From Actinomadura sp. DC4 (lineage in GTDB: Bacteria; Actinomycetota; Actinomycetes; Streptosporangiales; Streptosporangiaceae), in NCBI RefSeq assembly GCF_030406325.1, contig NZ_JAUEQY010000028.1:1-64000 (forward strand): a stretch of 64,000 bases of DNA, given 5' to 3'. The notes beneath the pieces were generated by a model. It saw nothing but the letters and a program-made list of their open reading frames with translations. It made no database searches and had not been told where the DNA came from. This document shows positions 32,723-43,466 of the stretch, piece by piece (position 1 is the first letter of the stretch; each line of letters starts with the position of its first letter). The translations under genes were made by a program, and so were the position numbers.

Positions 32723-32756
32723 GGTAGGACTGACGAGGGACTCGCGAGGTCCTACC
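32723..32756. promoter_or_regulatory. Nested inverted repeats upstream of the DevS-like gene
   Basis: GGTAGGAC (32723-32730) and GTCCTACC (32749-32756) form perfect 8-base arms. Inside lies AGGGACTCGCGAGGTCCT (32736-32753), itself an inverted repeat with GGGAC and GTCC ends and a CTCGCGAG core. The site is 73 bases before the ATG of the kinase gene and could be its own regulator's box. Confidence 0.55.
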
Positions 32757-32771
32757 TGAAATGCCGCCTGA

Positions 32772-34547
<1,776 letters not shown>

Positions 34548-34574
34548 GCCGCTGGGAGGCGAGCGGCCCCGCAC

Positions 34575-34593
34575 TTGGGACCTTCGGCCTCTT
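34575..34593 (+). promoter_or_regulatory. DevR/DosR-box-like site upstream of the universal stress protein
   Basis: TTGGGACCTTCGGCCTCTT matches the GGGACCTTCG core found before the PNPOx gene. It lies 94 bases before the ATG of the universal stress gene, where such boxes are found in DevR-controlled genes. Confidence 0.55.
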
Positions 34594-34686
34594 ATGAGTC
34601 ACCGGCCGTCGCCGCGAGGCTGAGGGAGCAGGCTCGCGGCGGTGCAGGGGGTACCCGCCGCACGCGCCGACCATGAGGAGAACGAC

Positions 34687-35520
34687 ATGATCCAGCCGAT
34701 CGTCGTCGGTACCGATGGTTCGTCCCGCGCCGACCTCGCCGTGGAATGGGCCGCCGACGAGGCCACGCTCCGGCGGCGTCCGCTGCACGTCGTCCACGCC
34801 GCGGAACGCTGGGAGCCGGATGTTCCCTTCCACCTGGCCCCCGGCATGTGCGAGTCGCTCACCGAGACCGGGGAACGCGTCCTGGCCGAGGCCGCCGAGC
34901 GGGCGGCCAAGGCCCGCCCCGGCCTCCGGATCACCACCGAGCTGATCTTCGGCTCGCCGTCGCGCGTGCTGCGGTCGCTGGGCGGCCGGGCCGAGGAGAT
35001 CGTCGTGGGCGTCCGCGGCCTCGGCGGCTTCGACGGCATGCTGCTCGGCTCGACCGGCCTCCGGGTCGCCGGTCGGGTCCCCGTACCGCTGATCGTGGTG
35101 CGGGGCGAGCCGGGGGAGTGCCGCGCCGAGGTGCTCGCCGGCGTGGACCTGTCCCCGGCCTCGGCCGAGATCCTGAGGTACGCCTTCGAGGCCGCGGCGC
35201 TCCGCGAGGCGTGGGTGCGCGTGGTCCACGTCTGGCACGTGCCCGCCGCGTTGCGCACCATCTCGGTCCGCGAGACCGCGGCGGTGAACCAGGAACGCCT
35301 CACGGACGCCGTCGCACCCTGGCGGGCGGCCCACCCCGGGGTCGGCGTGGTCGAGCAGACGCCGTGCGGCCACCCGGTCGGCGCGCTCGCCGAACGCTCC
35401 TCCCGCGCGGCCCTCCTCGTCGTCGGCGCCGCCGGCCGCGGCCCCTGCCTCGGCCCGGTCGCCCACGGAGTGCTCCAGCACGCCGCGTGCCCCGTCGCGG
35501 TCGTGACAGCCCAAGAGTGA
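34687..35520 (+). CDS. Universal stress protein with two UspA domains
   Basis: The 277-residue product holds tandem UspA domains (about 1-140 and 150-277). The first has the ATP-binding pattern VGVRGLGGFDGMLLGSTGLR; in the second (GAAGRGPCLGPVAHGVLQHA) the pattern is looser. Such two-domain proteins are strongly induced in hypoxia and stasis and bind ATP. ATG at 34687 is preceded by GGAG 6 bases upstream. The gene follows the DevS-like kinase on the same strand, with a DevR-box-like site in between, so control by the same system is likely. Confidence 0.9.
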   Translation: MIQPIVVGTDGSSRADLAVEWAADEATLRRRPLHVVHAAERWEPDVPFHLAPGMCESLTETGERVLAEAAERAAKARPGLRITTELIFGSPSRVLRSLGGRAEEIVVGVRGLGGFDGMLLGSTGLRVAGRVPVPLIVVRGEPGECRAEVLAGVDLSPASAEILRYAFEAAALREAWVRVVHVWHVPAALRTISVRETAAVNQERLTDAVAPWRAAHPGVGVVEQTPCGHPVGALAERSSRAALLVVGAAGRGPCLGPVAHGVLQHAACPVAVVTAQE

Positions 35521-35537
35521 CATGGGGTGACGCGGAC

Positions 35538-36320
35538 TTATTCGACCATGTCCACCAGGTCGGCGATCGAATTGGTGATCCGGGACGGACGGAACGGGAA
35601 ACGGTCGACGTCGCCCGCCGCGGTCACGCCGGTCAGCACGAGAATGGTGTACAGGCCCGCCTCCATGCCCGAGACGACGTCGGTGTCCATCCGGTCGCCG
35701 ATCATCGCGGTCGTCTCGGAGTGACCGCCGACGGTGTTGAGCGCGCTGCGCATCATCAGGGGGTTCGGCTTGCCGACGAAGTAGGGCGTGACGTTGGTCG
35801 CCTTGGTGATCAGCGCCGCGACCGCCCCGGTGGCCGGCAGCGAGCCCTCGGCCGACGGGCCGACCGGGTCGGGGTTGGTCGCGATGAACCTCGCCCCGCC
35901 GTCGATCAGCCGGATCGCCCGGGTGATCGAGGTGAAGCTGTACGTCCGGGTCTCACCGAGGACGACATAGTCCGGGTCGATGTCCGTCAGGACGTACCCC
36001 ACCTCGTGCAGCGCGGTCGTCAGCCCGGACTCGCCCAGGACGAACGCCGAGCCGTGCGGGCGCTGGTCGCTGAGGAACTGCGCGGTCGCCAGCGCGGAGG
36101 TGTAGATCGCGTCGACCGGTACCTCCAGCCCCGCGGCCTTCAGCCGTACGTGCAGGTCACGCGGCGTGTAGATCGAGTTGTTCGTGAGTACGAGGAACCG
36201 GCGGCCGGCCGCCGTCAGGCGGGACAGGAACTCCTGCGCCCCGGGCACCGGCCGTCCCTCGTCGACGAGCACCCCGTCCATGTCGGTCAACCAGCATTCG
36301 ATCTGCTTGCGCTCGCTCAT
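35538..36320 (-). CDS. HAD-superfamily IIA (NagD-like) phosphatase
   Basis: The 260-residue product has HAD motif [14 protein letters not shown] with Asp13 and Asp15, motif II LTNNS, motif III Lys in FVGKPNPLM, and motif [12 protein letters not shown]. The IIA cap matches NagD/p-nitrophenyl phosphatase-type enzymes that dephosphorylate nucleotides or sugar phosphates. It converges with the universal stress gene with 17 bases between. It lies 44 bases downstream of the end of no gene on its strand except the SpoIIE gene stop at 36365, so read-through from that gene is possible. Confidence 0.9.
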   Translation of the reverse strand: MSERKQIECWLTDMDGVLVDEGRPVPGAQEFLSRLTAAGRRFLVLTNNSIYTPRDLHVRLKAAGLEVPVDAIYTSALATAQFLSDQRPHGSAFVLGESGLTTALHEVGYVLTDIDPDYVVLGETRTYSFTSITRAIRLIDGGARFIATNPDPVGPSAEGSLPATGAVAALITKATNVTPYFVGKPNPLMMRSALNTVGGHSETTAMIGDRMDTDVVSGMEAGLYTILVLTGVTAAGDVDRFPFRPSRITNSIADLVDMVE

Positions 36321-36364
36321 AGGCTCAATATCCCCTAACGACGTGAACGGCGTGTGGACCGGGG

Positions 36365-38038
36365 TTACAGCGCGAGTTCGAACCACACGGCCTTGCCCGC
36401 CGCCGTGTGGCTCGCGCCCCAGCGGTGCGAGAGCCGGCTGACGAGGAAGATGCCGCGCCCGGACTCGGCCTCGGTGTCCGGCTCGTACAGGACCGGCAGA
36501 TGATGGTCGTCGTCGGTGACCTCGCACAGCAGCGTCTCGGTGCGCAGCAGCCGCATCGTGATCGGGCGCGTGGTGTAGCGGATCGCGTTGGTGACCAGCT
36601 CGGTAGCCAGCAGCGACGCCGAGTCGATGTGGTCCTCCAGGCCCCAGCCGGTGAGCGTGGTGGCGATCAGCCCCCGTACGTGCCGGGCCGCCTGGGCGTG
36701 CGGGCGCATGATCCAGTTGGCCACGCTGGCGCTCGGGATGCCGTCGAAGCGCGCGATGAGCAGCGCGACGTCGTCCTCGCGCTCGCCGGTGTGCAGCGCC
36801 TTCAGGACGTTCTCGCACAGGTCGTCGGGGGTCTCGGTGTTCGTGGTGAGGCTCTCGCGCAGCGCGGAGATCCCCTCGGTGATGTCGCGCTCACGCGACT
36901 CGACCAGGCCGTCGGTGCACAGCGCGATCAGGCTGCCGTCCGGTGCCGGCACCTCGATCGTCTGGAACGCGACGTTCCCCACGCCGAGCGGGACGCCGGG
37001 CGGCACCGGGATCAGTTCCGTACGGCCGTCCGCGTACCTGAGGACCGGGGGGACGTGCCCGGCGTTCGCGATGGCGCAGCGCCGCGCGACCGGGTCGTAC
37101 ACGCAGTAGACGCAGGTGGCGATGTACTGCTCGCCGTGCTGGCCGACGGTGTCCTCGAAGAGCTGGTCGAGGTGGCGCAGGACCTGGCCCGGCGGCGGGT
37201 CGAGGGCGGCGAGGGTGCGCACCGCCGTACGGAGCTGGCCCATGGTCGCGGCCGAGTGCACGCCGTGCCCCATGACGTCGCCGACGATGAGCGCGACCCG
37301 GCTGCCGGACAGCGGGATCGCGTCGAACCAGTCGCCGCCGACCTGGGCGGACGGGTTGCCGGGAAGGTAGCGGTAGGCGATCTCGACGCCGGGCAGCCGC
37401 GGCGGGTGCTTGGGCAGCATGCTGCGCTGCAGGGCGTCGGCGACGCGCGCCTCGCGCTGGTAGAGCAGCGCCTTGTGCACGCTGATCGCGGCCTGGTCGG
37501 CCATGAGCGTCGAGGTCAGCACGTCGATCTCGTCGAAGCCGGGCCGCTCGGGGTCGCGCAGCAGCACGACGAACCCCAGCATGTGCTCGCCGGCCCGCAG
37601 CGGCGCGACGAGGAGGGAACCGGGAGTGGCCGATGGCAGGACGCACTGGAGGACCTCGCGGTCGTGGTCCGGGTCCGGCCACATGACGAGCTGCCCGCTG
37701 GCCACGCTGGCGGCGAACGGCCCGGTGAGGTCGGAGACGGCCAGCGTGCCGGCGAGCGTACGCTCGCGTGTCCGCGCGTCGTCGGCGACCGAGACCTGCC
37801 TCAGGACCGCGTCCGGCGGCGCGCCGGGCAGCGGGGGCAGGTCGCCGTCGGCGAGAACCGCCTCGTAGAGATAGGCGGCGGCGAGATCGGCGAGGCGCGG
37901 CACCATCGTCTCGCAGAGGGCCGTCACGACCTGGGTGAGCTCGAGGTCACCGCCGATCCGTACGGTGGCGGCGTGCAGGAACGCGAGGTGCTCGTGTACC
38001 TCGGCCGGCTCGGCGCGCCGGCCCCGCCACCTCCTCAC
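36365..38038 (-). CDS. GAF-SpoIIE phosphatase-HATPase multi-domain regulator
   Basis: The 557-residue protein combines a GAF domain (about 30-190), a SpoIIE/PP2C phosphatase domain (about 210-405; [33 protein letters not shown]) and a C-terminal RsbW-type ATPase domain (about 420-555; [12 protein letters not shown] and [15 protein letters not shown]). One polypeptide thus carries both the kinase and the phosphatase of a partner switch. GTG at 38038 overlaps the methyltransferase stop as GTGA, so both genes are coupled. It probably governs a sigma factor by a signal sensed in the GAF domain. Confidence 0.9.
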   Translation of the reverse strand: MRRWRGRRAEPAEVHEHLAFLHAATVRIGGDLELTQVVTALCETMVPRLADLAAAYLYEAVLADGDLPPLPGAPPDAVLRQVSVADDARTRERTLAGTLAVSDLTGPFAASVASGQLVMWPDPDHDREVLQCVLPSATPGSLLVAPLRAGEHMLGFVVLLRDPERPGFDEIDVLTSTLMADQAAISVHKALLYQREARVADALQRSMLPKHPPRLPGVEIAYRYLPGNPSAQVGGDWFDAIPLSGSRVALIVGDVMGHGVHSAATMGQLRTAVRTLAALDPPPGQVLRHLDQLFEDTVGQHGEQYIATCVYCVYDPVARRCAIANAGHVPPVLRYADGRTELIPVPPGVPLGVGNVAFQTIEVPAPDGSLIALCTDGLVESRERDITEGISALRESLTTNTETPDDLCENVLKALHTGEREDDVALLIARFDGIPSASVANWIMRPHAQAARHVRGLIATTLTGWGLEDHIDSASLLATELVTNAIRYTTRPITMRLLRTETLLCEVTDDDHHLPVLYEPDTEAESGRGIFLVSRLSHRWGASHTAAGKAVWFELAL

Positions 38039-38703
38039 CGACGGCCGTCGCGGCGGCAGAACAGGAACAGCTGGACCTCGGGGAGAAGCTCGGTGCTGGC
38101 CGGGGCGTACGAGAGATGCCGCAGGCCGATGACCTCGAACCCGGCCTCGATCACGAGCTTCTCCAGCTCGCTCCGTACGTAGCCGGTGACGCGGACGGGG
38201 CTTCCCAGGAAATGGATCGGAGTGTCGTCGAGATCGGCCTCCACCATGCTGAGCAGAAAATACCCCTCGGGTTCGATGACCTGGTGGATTTTCGTCAGTG
38301 CGGAGGGGATCTCGGCGCGGGGAAGCATCAGCAGGGAGAAAAATGCGACGACCGCCGCGAAAGCGCCCAGAGTGGGATCGAGGTCGGCGATGTCGAGATG
38401 ACGGAATTCGGCGTCCGGCACGTCCCGGTGGGCAAGGCGGAGCATCTCGCCGGAGATGTCCACTCCGGTCACCTTGTGTCCAGCATCGGAGAGTTGCCGC
38501 GCGGTGGGAATCCCGGTGCCGCATCCGACGTCGAGCACCCGCGAACCGGGCGCGAGCCGCTCCAGGAGCCACTCGCCGGCCGCGATCTGCCCCTCTTTGT
38601 GCGGGAATGCCGCGTCGTAGTGCTCACCGATGCGATCGAACGCCCAGGCCTGTGCGGCCTGCCGATCAGCACGGGAGTACAGACCGCCGGGGTCCTGCGT
38701 CAT
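38035..38703 (-). CDS. SAM-dependent class I methyltransferase
   Basis: The 222-residue product has the SAM-binding motif VLDVGCGTGIPTARQL followed by VTGVDISGEMLRLA and a typical motif II/III order. ATG at 38703 has AGGAGGG 7 bases upstream. It is coupled by GTGA with the GAF-SpoIIE gene downstream, suggesting one transcript, although no functional tie between a small-molecule methyltransferase and a partner-switch protein is evident. The methyl acceptor is unknown. Confidence 0.85.
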   Translation of the reverse strand: MTQDPGGLYSRADRQAAQAWAFDRIGEHYDAAFPHKEGQIAAGEWLLERLAPGSRVLDVGCGTGIPTARQLSDAGHKVTGVDISGEMLRLAHRDVPDAEFRHLDIADLDPTLGAFAAVVAFFSLLMLPRAEIPSALTKIHQVIEPEGYFLLSMVEADLDDTPIHFLGSPVRVTGYVRSELEKLVIEAGFEVIGLRHLSYAPASTELLPEVQLFLFCRRDGRR

Positions 38704-39025
38704 CACACCGTCCCTCCTCAACCATTGGGGTACACCGAGGCGCGCAGCCTATTCAACACGGATTCCGCCGCAAGCTCGGCAGAACCCCGGTTAGAAGCCT
38801 TGACAGAATTGGTCTCCATTAGCGGGTGCGGGAGGAGTGGCCGCCGGAGGGCGGTGAAAGCGTTTTCCGGATGGTCACATACTGCGGGGCGCCTTGCGGA
38901 GAAGGCTCGTGGATGGTGTGGAACGCTCCGTTTCCGGGGTGCCCGCCCGGAATGCGGGCTGGCCTTGATCGGCCATCGCGCGTCCGCGCGGTTCACTCGC
39001 CGCGCTCCCGGCCCGCCGTGGTCCG
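38704..39025. other. Intergenic stretch of 322 bases
   Basis: No gene or hairpin of note was found. The part near 38704-38820 is less GC-rich and should hold the methyltransferase promoter. The part from 38850 to 39025 is GC-rich and lies downstream of the lipoprotein stop at 39026. Confidence 0.5.
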
Positions 39026-39415
39026 TCAGCAGTACGGGCCGAGGGCCTTCCTGATGCGGGCCGGGGCCGGGCGCATGCCCGGTGCGGCGCACAGGCCGTC
39101 CGTGCCGTATGTGACGCCGCGCCACGTGCCGCCGGCCCGCCGGAGCACCGCGTGGGCCGGGTCGGCGACCGGCTTGGTGAGCTGCACGGTCGTGGTGGCC
39201 CAGTCGCCGTCGCACACGATGGGGCCGGTCACGCGGAAGCCGGTCCAGTCCTTGGCGTCCATCGCCTTGATGAACGCCTCGGCGGACAGGCAGGCCGGCG
39301 ATGGCGCCGGCGAGGACACGGCAGGGGACGCGGCGGCGGGCTTCGCGCCGGAGTGGCAGGCGGCCGTACCGGCGGCGCACGCCAGGACCGTGAGGCAGAG
39401 CAGTGGCCGTGACAC
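39026..39415 (-). CDS. Small lipoprotein of unknown function
   Basis: The 129-residue product starts at GTG 39415 with MSRPLLCLTVLACAAGTAAC, a lipoprotein signal with Cys20. A Pro/Ser/Ala-rich linker follows, then a compact domain of about 90 residues with SAEAFIKAMDAKDW, GDWATTTVQL and four cysteines, ending in LGPYC. The domain recalls small secreted proteins found widely in actinomycetes, with no known function. It lies 67 bases after the start region of nothing on its strand but follows the cyclase gene by 67 bases, so co-transcription is possible. Confidence 0.75.
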   Translation of the reverse strand: MSRPLLCLTVLACAAGTAACHSGAKPAAASPAVSSPAPSPACLSAEAFIKAMDAKDWTGFRVTGPIVCDGDWATTTVQLTKPVADPAHAVLRRAGGTWRGVTYGTDGLCAAPGMRPAPARIRKALGPYC

Positions 39416-39482
39416 CGAACCCCCTGTGCGCGAGTCGTACCGCGCCGACCGTACGCCATTCTTGATCGCCGGCGCACGCGGA

Positions 39483-41090
39483 TCACCTGCGGTGGTTGAT
39501 GATCCGCAGGACGCGCTGGATGCGGCGGGGCGGCGGGACGCCGAACGGGGTGGCCAGGCGGGTACGGGCCGGGCGGCCCCGCAGGGTCACCGTGTTGCCC
39601 AGCCGCCAGCGCGCCGCCTCGGCCGGCTTGGCCGCGGCGACGACCGTGGCCGAGGCGAGGAGGCGTTCGTTGGTGGACTTGGCGATGTCGCTCAGCCGGG
39701 CGGCCTCGTTGACCGGGTCGCCGATGACGGTGTACTCCAGCCGCTGCTCCGCGCCGATGTGGCCCGCGACCACCTGGCCCGACGAGACCCCGATGCCGGC
39801 GATCAGCTGGGGCAGGTCGGCCTGCAGCCGGTGCGAGAGCGTACGGGCGGCGGCGAGGGCCTGCCCGGCCGGGTCCTCCAGCGGCTGCGGAGCGCCGAAG
39901 ATCGCCAGAGCGGCGTCGCCCTGGAACTTGTTGATCAGGCCGCCGTGCGCGGACACGACCTCCACGACGATGCCGAAATAGGCGTTGAGCAGGGCGACGA
40001 CCTCACCCGGCGGCCGGGTCGCGGCCAGGCGGGTCGAGCCCTGCAGATCGGCGAAGATCACCGCCGCGTCGCAGACCTCGCCGCCGCCGAGCGCGACGCC
40101 GTGTTCGAGGGCGTGCCGGGCGACGTCCTCGCCGACGTGCCGGCCGAACAGGTCGCGTACGCGCTCGTTCTCCCGCAGGCCCGCGGCCATGTGGTTGAAC
40201 CCGGCCTGCAGGCCGCCGAGCTCGCTCGCGTCGTACACGGGCACGGAGGCCTGGAGGTCGCCGCGCTCGATCCGGGCCAGCCCCTCGCGCACCGCCCGTA
40301 CCGGATCGGCGACGGCGCGCGCGGCGATGTAGGTGATCTGGAACCCGACCAGCAGCGCGAGCCCGCCGAGCACGAGGATCGTGACCGCGAGCTGGGTCAG
40401 GGCCATCCCGGTGACGACGAGCGCGGACAGCGCGGTGATGACCAGGCCGAGCAGGGGCACGGCGGTGCCGAGCGCCCAGGCGAGCATGGTCCGCGGGGTG
40501 ATGCCGAACCAGCCGTCGTGCTCGGCCGCCCGTTCCGCCATCACGACCGCCGCGATCGGCCGCAGCAGCCGCTCGGTCAGCAGGTAGACGATCGCGCACG
40601 TGGTGATCGCGCCGAGCAGTGTGATCATGCTGACCTTCAGGGCGAGCAGCGGGGAGAAGGCCAGGTCGATCGCGGCCCACCCGACCGCGCCGAACCCCCA
40701 GAGCGTCGCCTGCATGGTCATCAGCCGCAGCGGCCCGCGCAGCACGGCCCGCCGCTCGGCCTCACTCGGCTCGCGCTGGTGACCGGCGAAGCGGCGCAGC
40801 GGCCGGAACAGCCGCATGCCCCACACCACCCCGAACGGCGCGCCGAACACGACGTACGAGGAGAAGACGACGAGGTTGATCAGCCGGATGCGCTCCGGGT
40901 CGCCGAGCCCCGGAGGGTCGGGCATGACGAACGTCGAGAACAGCATGACGAACAGGGCGCCGCTGAGATTCGCGCCGCCGACGGCGAAGATGAGCAACCA
41001 TCGCGTACGGCGTTCGAGCACGGCACGGGAGGCGCCGGCCGGCCCGTCGAGCCAGGCCCGGAACCCCCCGGCCCGCGTGCTGCCGGCCAC
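39483..41090 (-). CDS. Membrane adenylate cyclase, class III, with HAMP domain
   Basis: The 535-residue product has about six membrane helices (residues 30-300), a HAMP linker (AVADPVRAVREGLARIERGD) and a class III cyclase domain (about 350-510). Catalytic features are FADLQGST (metal Asp), the purine-binding Lys and second metal Asp in INKFQGDAA, and the transition-state Asn and Arg in GDPVNEAARL. This is the layout of mycobacterial Rv1318c-Rv1320c/Rv3645 enzymes, which make cAMP. GTG at 41090 is chosen because GAGGAG is 8 bases upstream; a GTG at 41096 is closer. The signal received by the membrane part is unknown. Confidence 0.9.
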   Translation of the reverse strand: MAGSTRAGGFRAWLDGPAGASRAVLERRTRWLLIFAVGGANLSGALFVMLFSTFVMPDPPGLGDPERIRLINLVVFSSYVVFGAPFGVVWGMRLFRPLRRFAGHQREPSEAERRAVLRGPLRLMTMQATLWGFGAVGWAAIDLAFSPLLALKVSMITLLGAITTCAIVYLLTERLLRPIAAVVMAERAAEHDGWFGITPRTMLAWALGTAVPLLGLVITALSALVVTGMALTQLAVTILVLGGLALLVGFQITYIAARAVADPVRAVREGLARIERGDLQASVPVYDASELGGLQAGFNHMAAGLRENERVRDLFGRHVGEDVARHALEHGVALGGGEVCDAAVIFADLQGSTRLAATRPPGEVVALLNAYFGIVVEVVSAHGGLINKFQGDAALAIFGAPQPLEDPAGQALAAARTLSHRLQADLPQLIAGIGVSSGQVVAGHIGAEQRLEYTVIGDPVNEAARLSDIAKSTNERLLASATVVAAAKPAEAARWRLGNTVTLRGRPARTRLATPFGVPPPRRIQRVLRIINHRR

Positions 41091-41268
41091 CGTCACCTCT
41101 CCTCGTTCGTGTCTCGTCCGTGCTCCGTCCGTGCCAGTTGGGGACACCAGTGTTACCGAAACCCGGGAGCGGGGTAACGGGAGGTAGCTGATTTGGGCCC
41201 CGAAAGGCGGTTCCTTGGGCGATCGGGCCGCGTGGCCGGGTTCCGCCGGGGCGTGGGAATCTTGGGGG

Positions 41269-42198
41269 ATGACGGCGACGCGGCGGATGGGGCTCGGACT
41301 GGCGGCGCTCGGCAGGCCCGCGTACATCAATCTCGGGAGGGACGGGGCGCTTCCCGCCGACCGTACGGTCTCGGCGATGCGGGAGGCCACCTTTCAGGTG
41401 CTCGACACCGCGTACGCGGCCGGGGTCCGCTGGGTCGACGCGGCGCGTTCGTACGGGCGGGCCGAGGAGTTCCTGGCCGCCTGGCTGGACGACCGCGATC
41501 CCTCCGGGGTCACCGTCTCCAGCAAGTGGGGCTACGCCTACGTCGGGGACTGGCGGACCGACGCCGAGGTGCACGAGGTCAAGCGGCACGACCTCTCGCG
41601 GTTCCGGGAGCAGGCGGGCGAGACGCGGCGGCTCCTCGGCGACCGCCTCGACGTCTACCAGGTGCACTCGCTCACCGCCGACAGCCCTCTCTTCGGCGAC
41701 GCCGGTCTCCGGCACGCCCTGGCCGGGCTCGCGGCCGACGGCGTACGGATCGGGTTCTCCACGTCCGGGCCGGCGCAGGCCGACACCGTACGGCGGGCAC
41801 TGGAACTGGAGGCCGACGGGCGGCGGCTGTTCACGACGGTGCAGTCCACCTGGAATCTCCTCGAGCCCTCCGCCGGCCCGGCACTGGCCGAGGCCAAGGC
41901 GGCCGGCGCGTACGTCATCGTCAAGGAGGGCCTCGCCAACGGCCGGCTCGCCGTCGACCCGCCCGGAGAACTTCGCCGCGCCGCCGAGCGCCACGGCACG
42001 GGCGCGGACACCGTGGCGCTCGCGGCCGTGCTGGCCCAGCCCTGGGCGGACACCGTGCTGTCGGGCGCGGTCAGCGTCGCCCAGCTCGCCACCAACCTCG
42101 CCGCCGAGACGATCACCCTCGACCCGGACGAACTCGGTGGCCTGGAGACGCCGCCCGGGGAGTACTGGCGGGACCGCGCCGCACTGCCCTGGAACTGA
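41269..42198 (+). CDS. Aldo/keto reductase
   Basis: The 309-residue product is a TIM-barrel NADPH-dependent reductase. The catalytic tetrad is seen as Asp and Tyr in WVDAARSYGRAEEF, Lys in SSKWGYAY and His in QVHSLTAD. The C-terminal nucleotide region (GAVSVAQLATNLAA) is typical. ATG at 41269 follows GGGGG. It is divergent from the cyclase gene. A DMT-type transporter follows on the same strand after 172 bases, so the two are not clearly one operon. The substrate carbonyl is unknown. Confidence 0.88.
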   Translation: MTATRRMGLGLAALGRPAYINLGRDGALPADRTVSAMREATFQVLDTAYAAGVRWVDAARSYGRAEEFLAAWLDDRDPSGVTVSSKWGYAYVGDWRTDAEVHEVKRHDLSRFREQAGETRRLLGDRLDVYQVHSLTADSPLFGDAGLRHALAGLAADGVRIGFSTSGPAQADTVRRALELEADGRRLFTTVQSTWNLLEPSAGPALAEAKAAGAYVIVKEGLANGRLAVDPPGELRRAAERHGTGADTVALAAVLAQPWADTVLSGAVSVAQLATNLAAETITLDPDELGGLETPPGEYWRDRAALPWN

Positions 42199-42370
42199 GT
42201 CCGCAACCGGGGAAAAGTGATGTCCGGCCCGTGCGGCGAATGCCGGGACATGGTCGTTTCGATACGCGAATATGGCTATTGCCACCCGGCCGCCGAACCG
42301 TGACGGCCGGGGCGCGCGCTGGAGACGAGGACATCGATGGCATCTCAACGCCGTACAGAGGGTTCGGCGC

Positions 42371-43318
42371 ATGGGCACGTCTGACATCAGGGGAGCCATC
42401 CTGGCGGCGATGGCGACCATCATCTACTACCTGGGGTTCATCGTCTTCCGGGTCGCCGCGACCCGCATGCCCGTGCTCCGCGGCACGCGTCCGCTCCGCC
42501 TGGTGCGATACACCTACACCAACTGGCTCTGGCTGACCGGTGTGGTCATCGTGCTGGCCGGCGTCGCCACGCAGGTCGAGGCCCTGACGATGCTGCCGCT
42601 GAGCCTCGCCGAGCCGATCTTCGTCGCCTGCCTGGCCTTCATCCTCTTCTACGCGGGCGTCTTCTTCCGCGAACGCCTGACCGCCCGTGAGTGGCTGAGC
42701 ATCGGCCTGTTCGGCGCGGCCACCGCCTTCATCGGCATCTCGAACGGCGACCGCGAGGTGCTGACCAGCAGCGTCGCGAGCCCGCTCGTACTCGCCACCG
42801 TCGTGGTGCCCGGCGTCGTGATCAGCGCGATCGTGCTGGTCGGCGGCGACGTACGCGCCTTCGGCCGGCACGCGAAGCCCCTGACCGGCGTGGCGTACGG
42901 CTTCGGCTCCGGCATCAGCCTCGGCATCTCCGAGCTCGCCATCAAGGGCGTCGCGTCGGTCTACAACACGCACGGCCTGGCCGCCGCGGCGTACACCACG
43001 CCGTACCCGTACGTCGCGATCGGCATGGCGGTCATTGGCCTGGCCCAGCTGCAGATCGGCCTGCAACGCTGCCGAATCTCGATCGTCGCGACGGTGCTGA
43101 CGGTGGCGGCGAAGACCGAACTCGCGGTGTTCGGCCCGATCTTGTACAAGGAGCCGTGGCCGGCCGACCGGTTGATGCTGATCCTGCGCCTGAGCGGCTT
43201 CGGCCTGGCGCTGGTCGCCCTCGTGATGTTCCCTCGCCACGAGACGTCCCAGGAGACGTCGGGCATCGCGTTCCTCCCTGCCCAGGCGGGCCTGGCCCCG
43301 AGACGCGAAAGAGCCTGA
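42371..43318 (+). CDS. DMT-superfamily (EamA-like) membrane transporter
   Basis: The 315-residue product has about nine or ten hydrophobic helices and no signal. Repeated helices with acidic or basic residues at loop ends, for example MLPLSLAEPIFVACLAFILF and FFRERLTAREWLSIGLFG, fit drug/metabolite transporters with two EamA-like halves. The second half (GLAQLQIGLQRCRISIVATV) is longer than usual. Function could be export of a metabolite or sugar. The start at ATG 42371 precedes the first helix directly. It converges with the ThDP enzyme gene behind a GC hairpin (43334-43363). Confidence 0.82.
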   Translation: MGTSDIRGAILAAMATIIYYLGFIVFRVAATRMPVLRGTRPLRLVRYTYTNWLWLTGVVIVLAGVATQVEALTMLPLSLAEPIFVACLAFILFYAGVFFRERLTAREWLSIGLFGAATAFIGISNGDREVLTSSVASPLVLATVVVPGVVISAIVLVGGDVRAFGRHAKPLTGVAYGFGSGISLGISELAIKGVASVYNTHGLAAAAYTTPYPYVAIGMAVIGLAQLQIGLQRCRISIVATVLTVAAKTELAVFGPILYKEPWPADRLMLILRLSGFGLALVALVMFPRHETSQETSGIAFLPAQAGLAPRRERA

Positions 43319-43333
43319 CCGGCACCTCCCGTT

Positions 43334-43363
43334 GGGCGGCCGTCCCCCCCGACCGGGCCGCCC
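43334..43363. terminator. GC hairpin between convergent genes
   Basis: GGGCGGCC (43334-43341) pairs with GGCCGCCC (43356-43363) around 14 bases. It lies 15 bases after the transporter stop; the ThDP gene converges from 43467. There is no U-run. Confidence 0.55.
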
Positions 43364-43466
43364 TACCTCAGCCGGCGGTCTCGCCTCGGCAGAGCGTCGC
43401 ACCAGGCGCGGGCCGCCTACCTTTCCATGACCCTCCCCCTTCTCCCGCTCTGGAGAGGATTGTCGT

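Noticed and set aside
36407-38182. Plus-strand open frame of 591 codons opposite the GAF-SpoIIE gene
   Set aside because: Composition is biased and no motif is found; the minus-strand gene explains the region.
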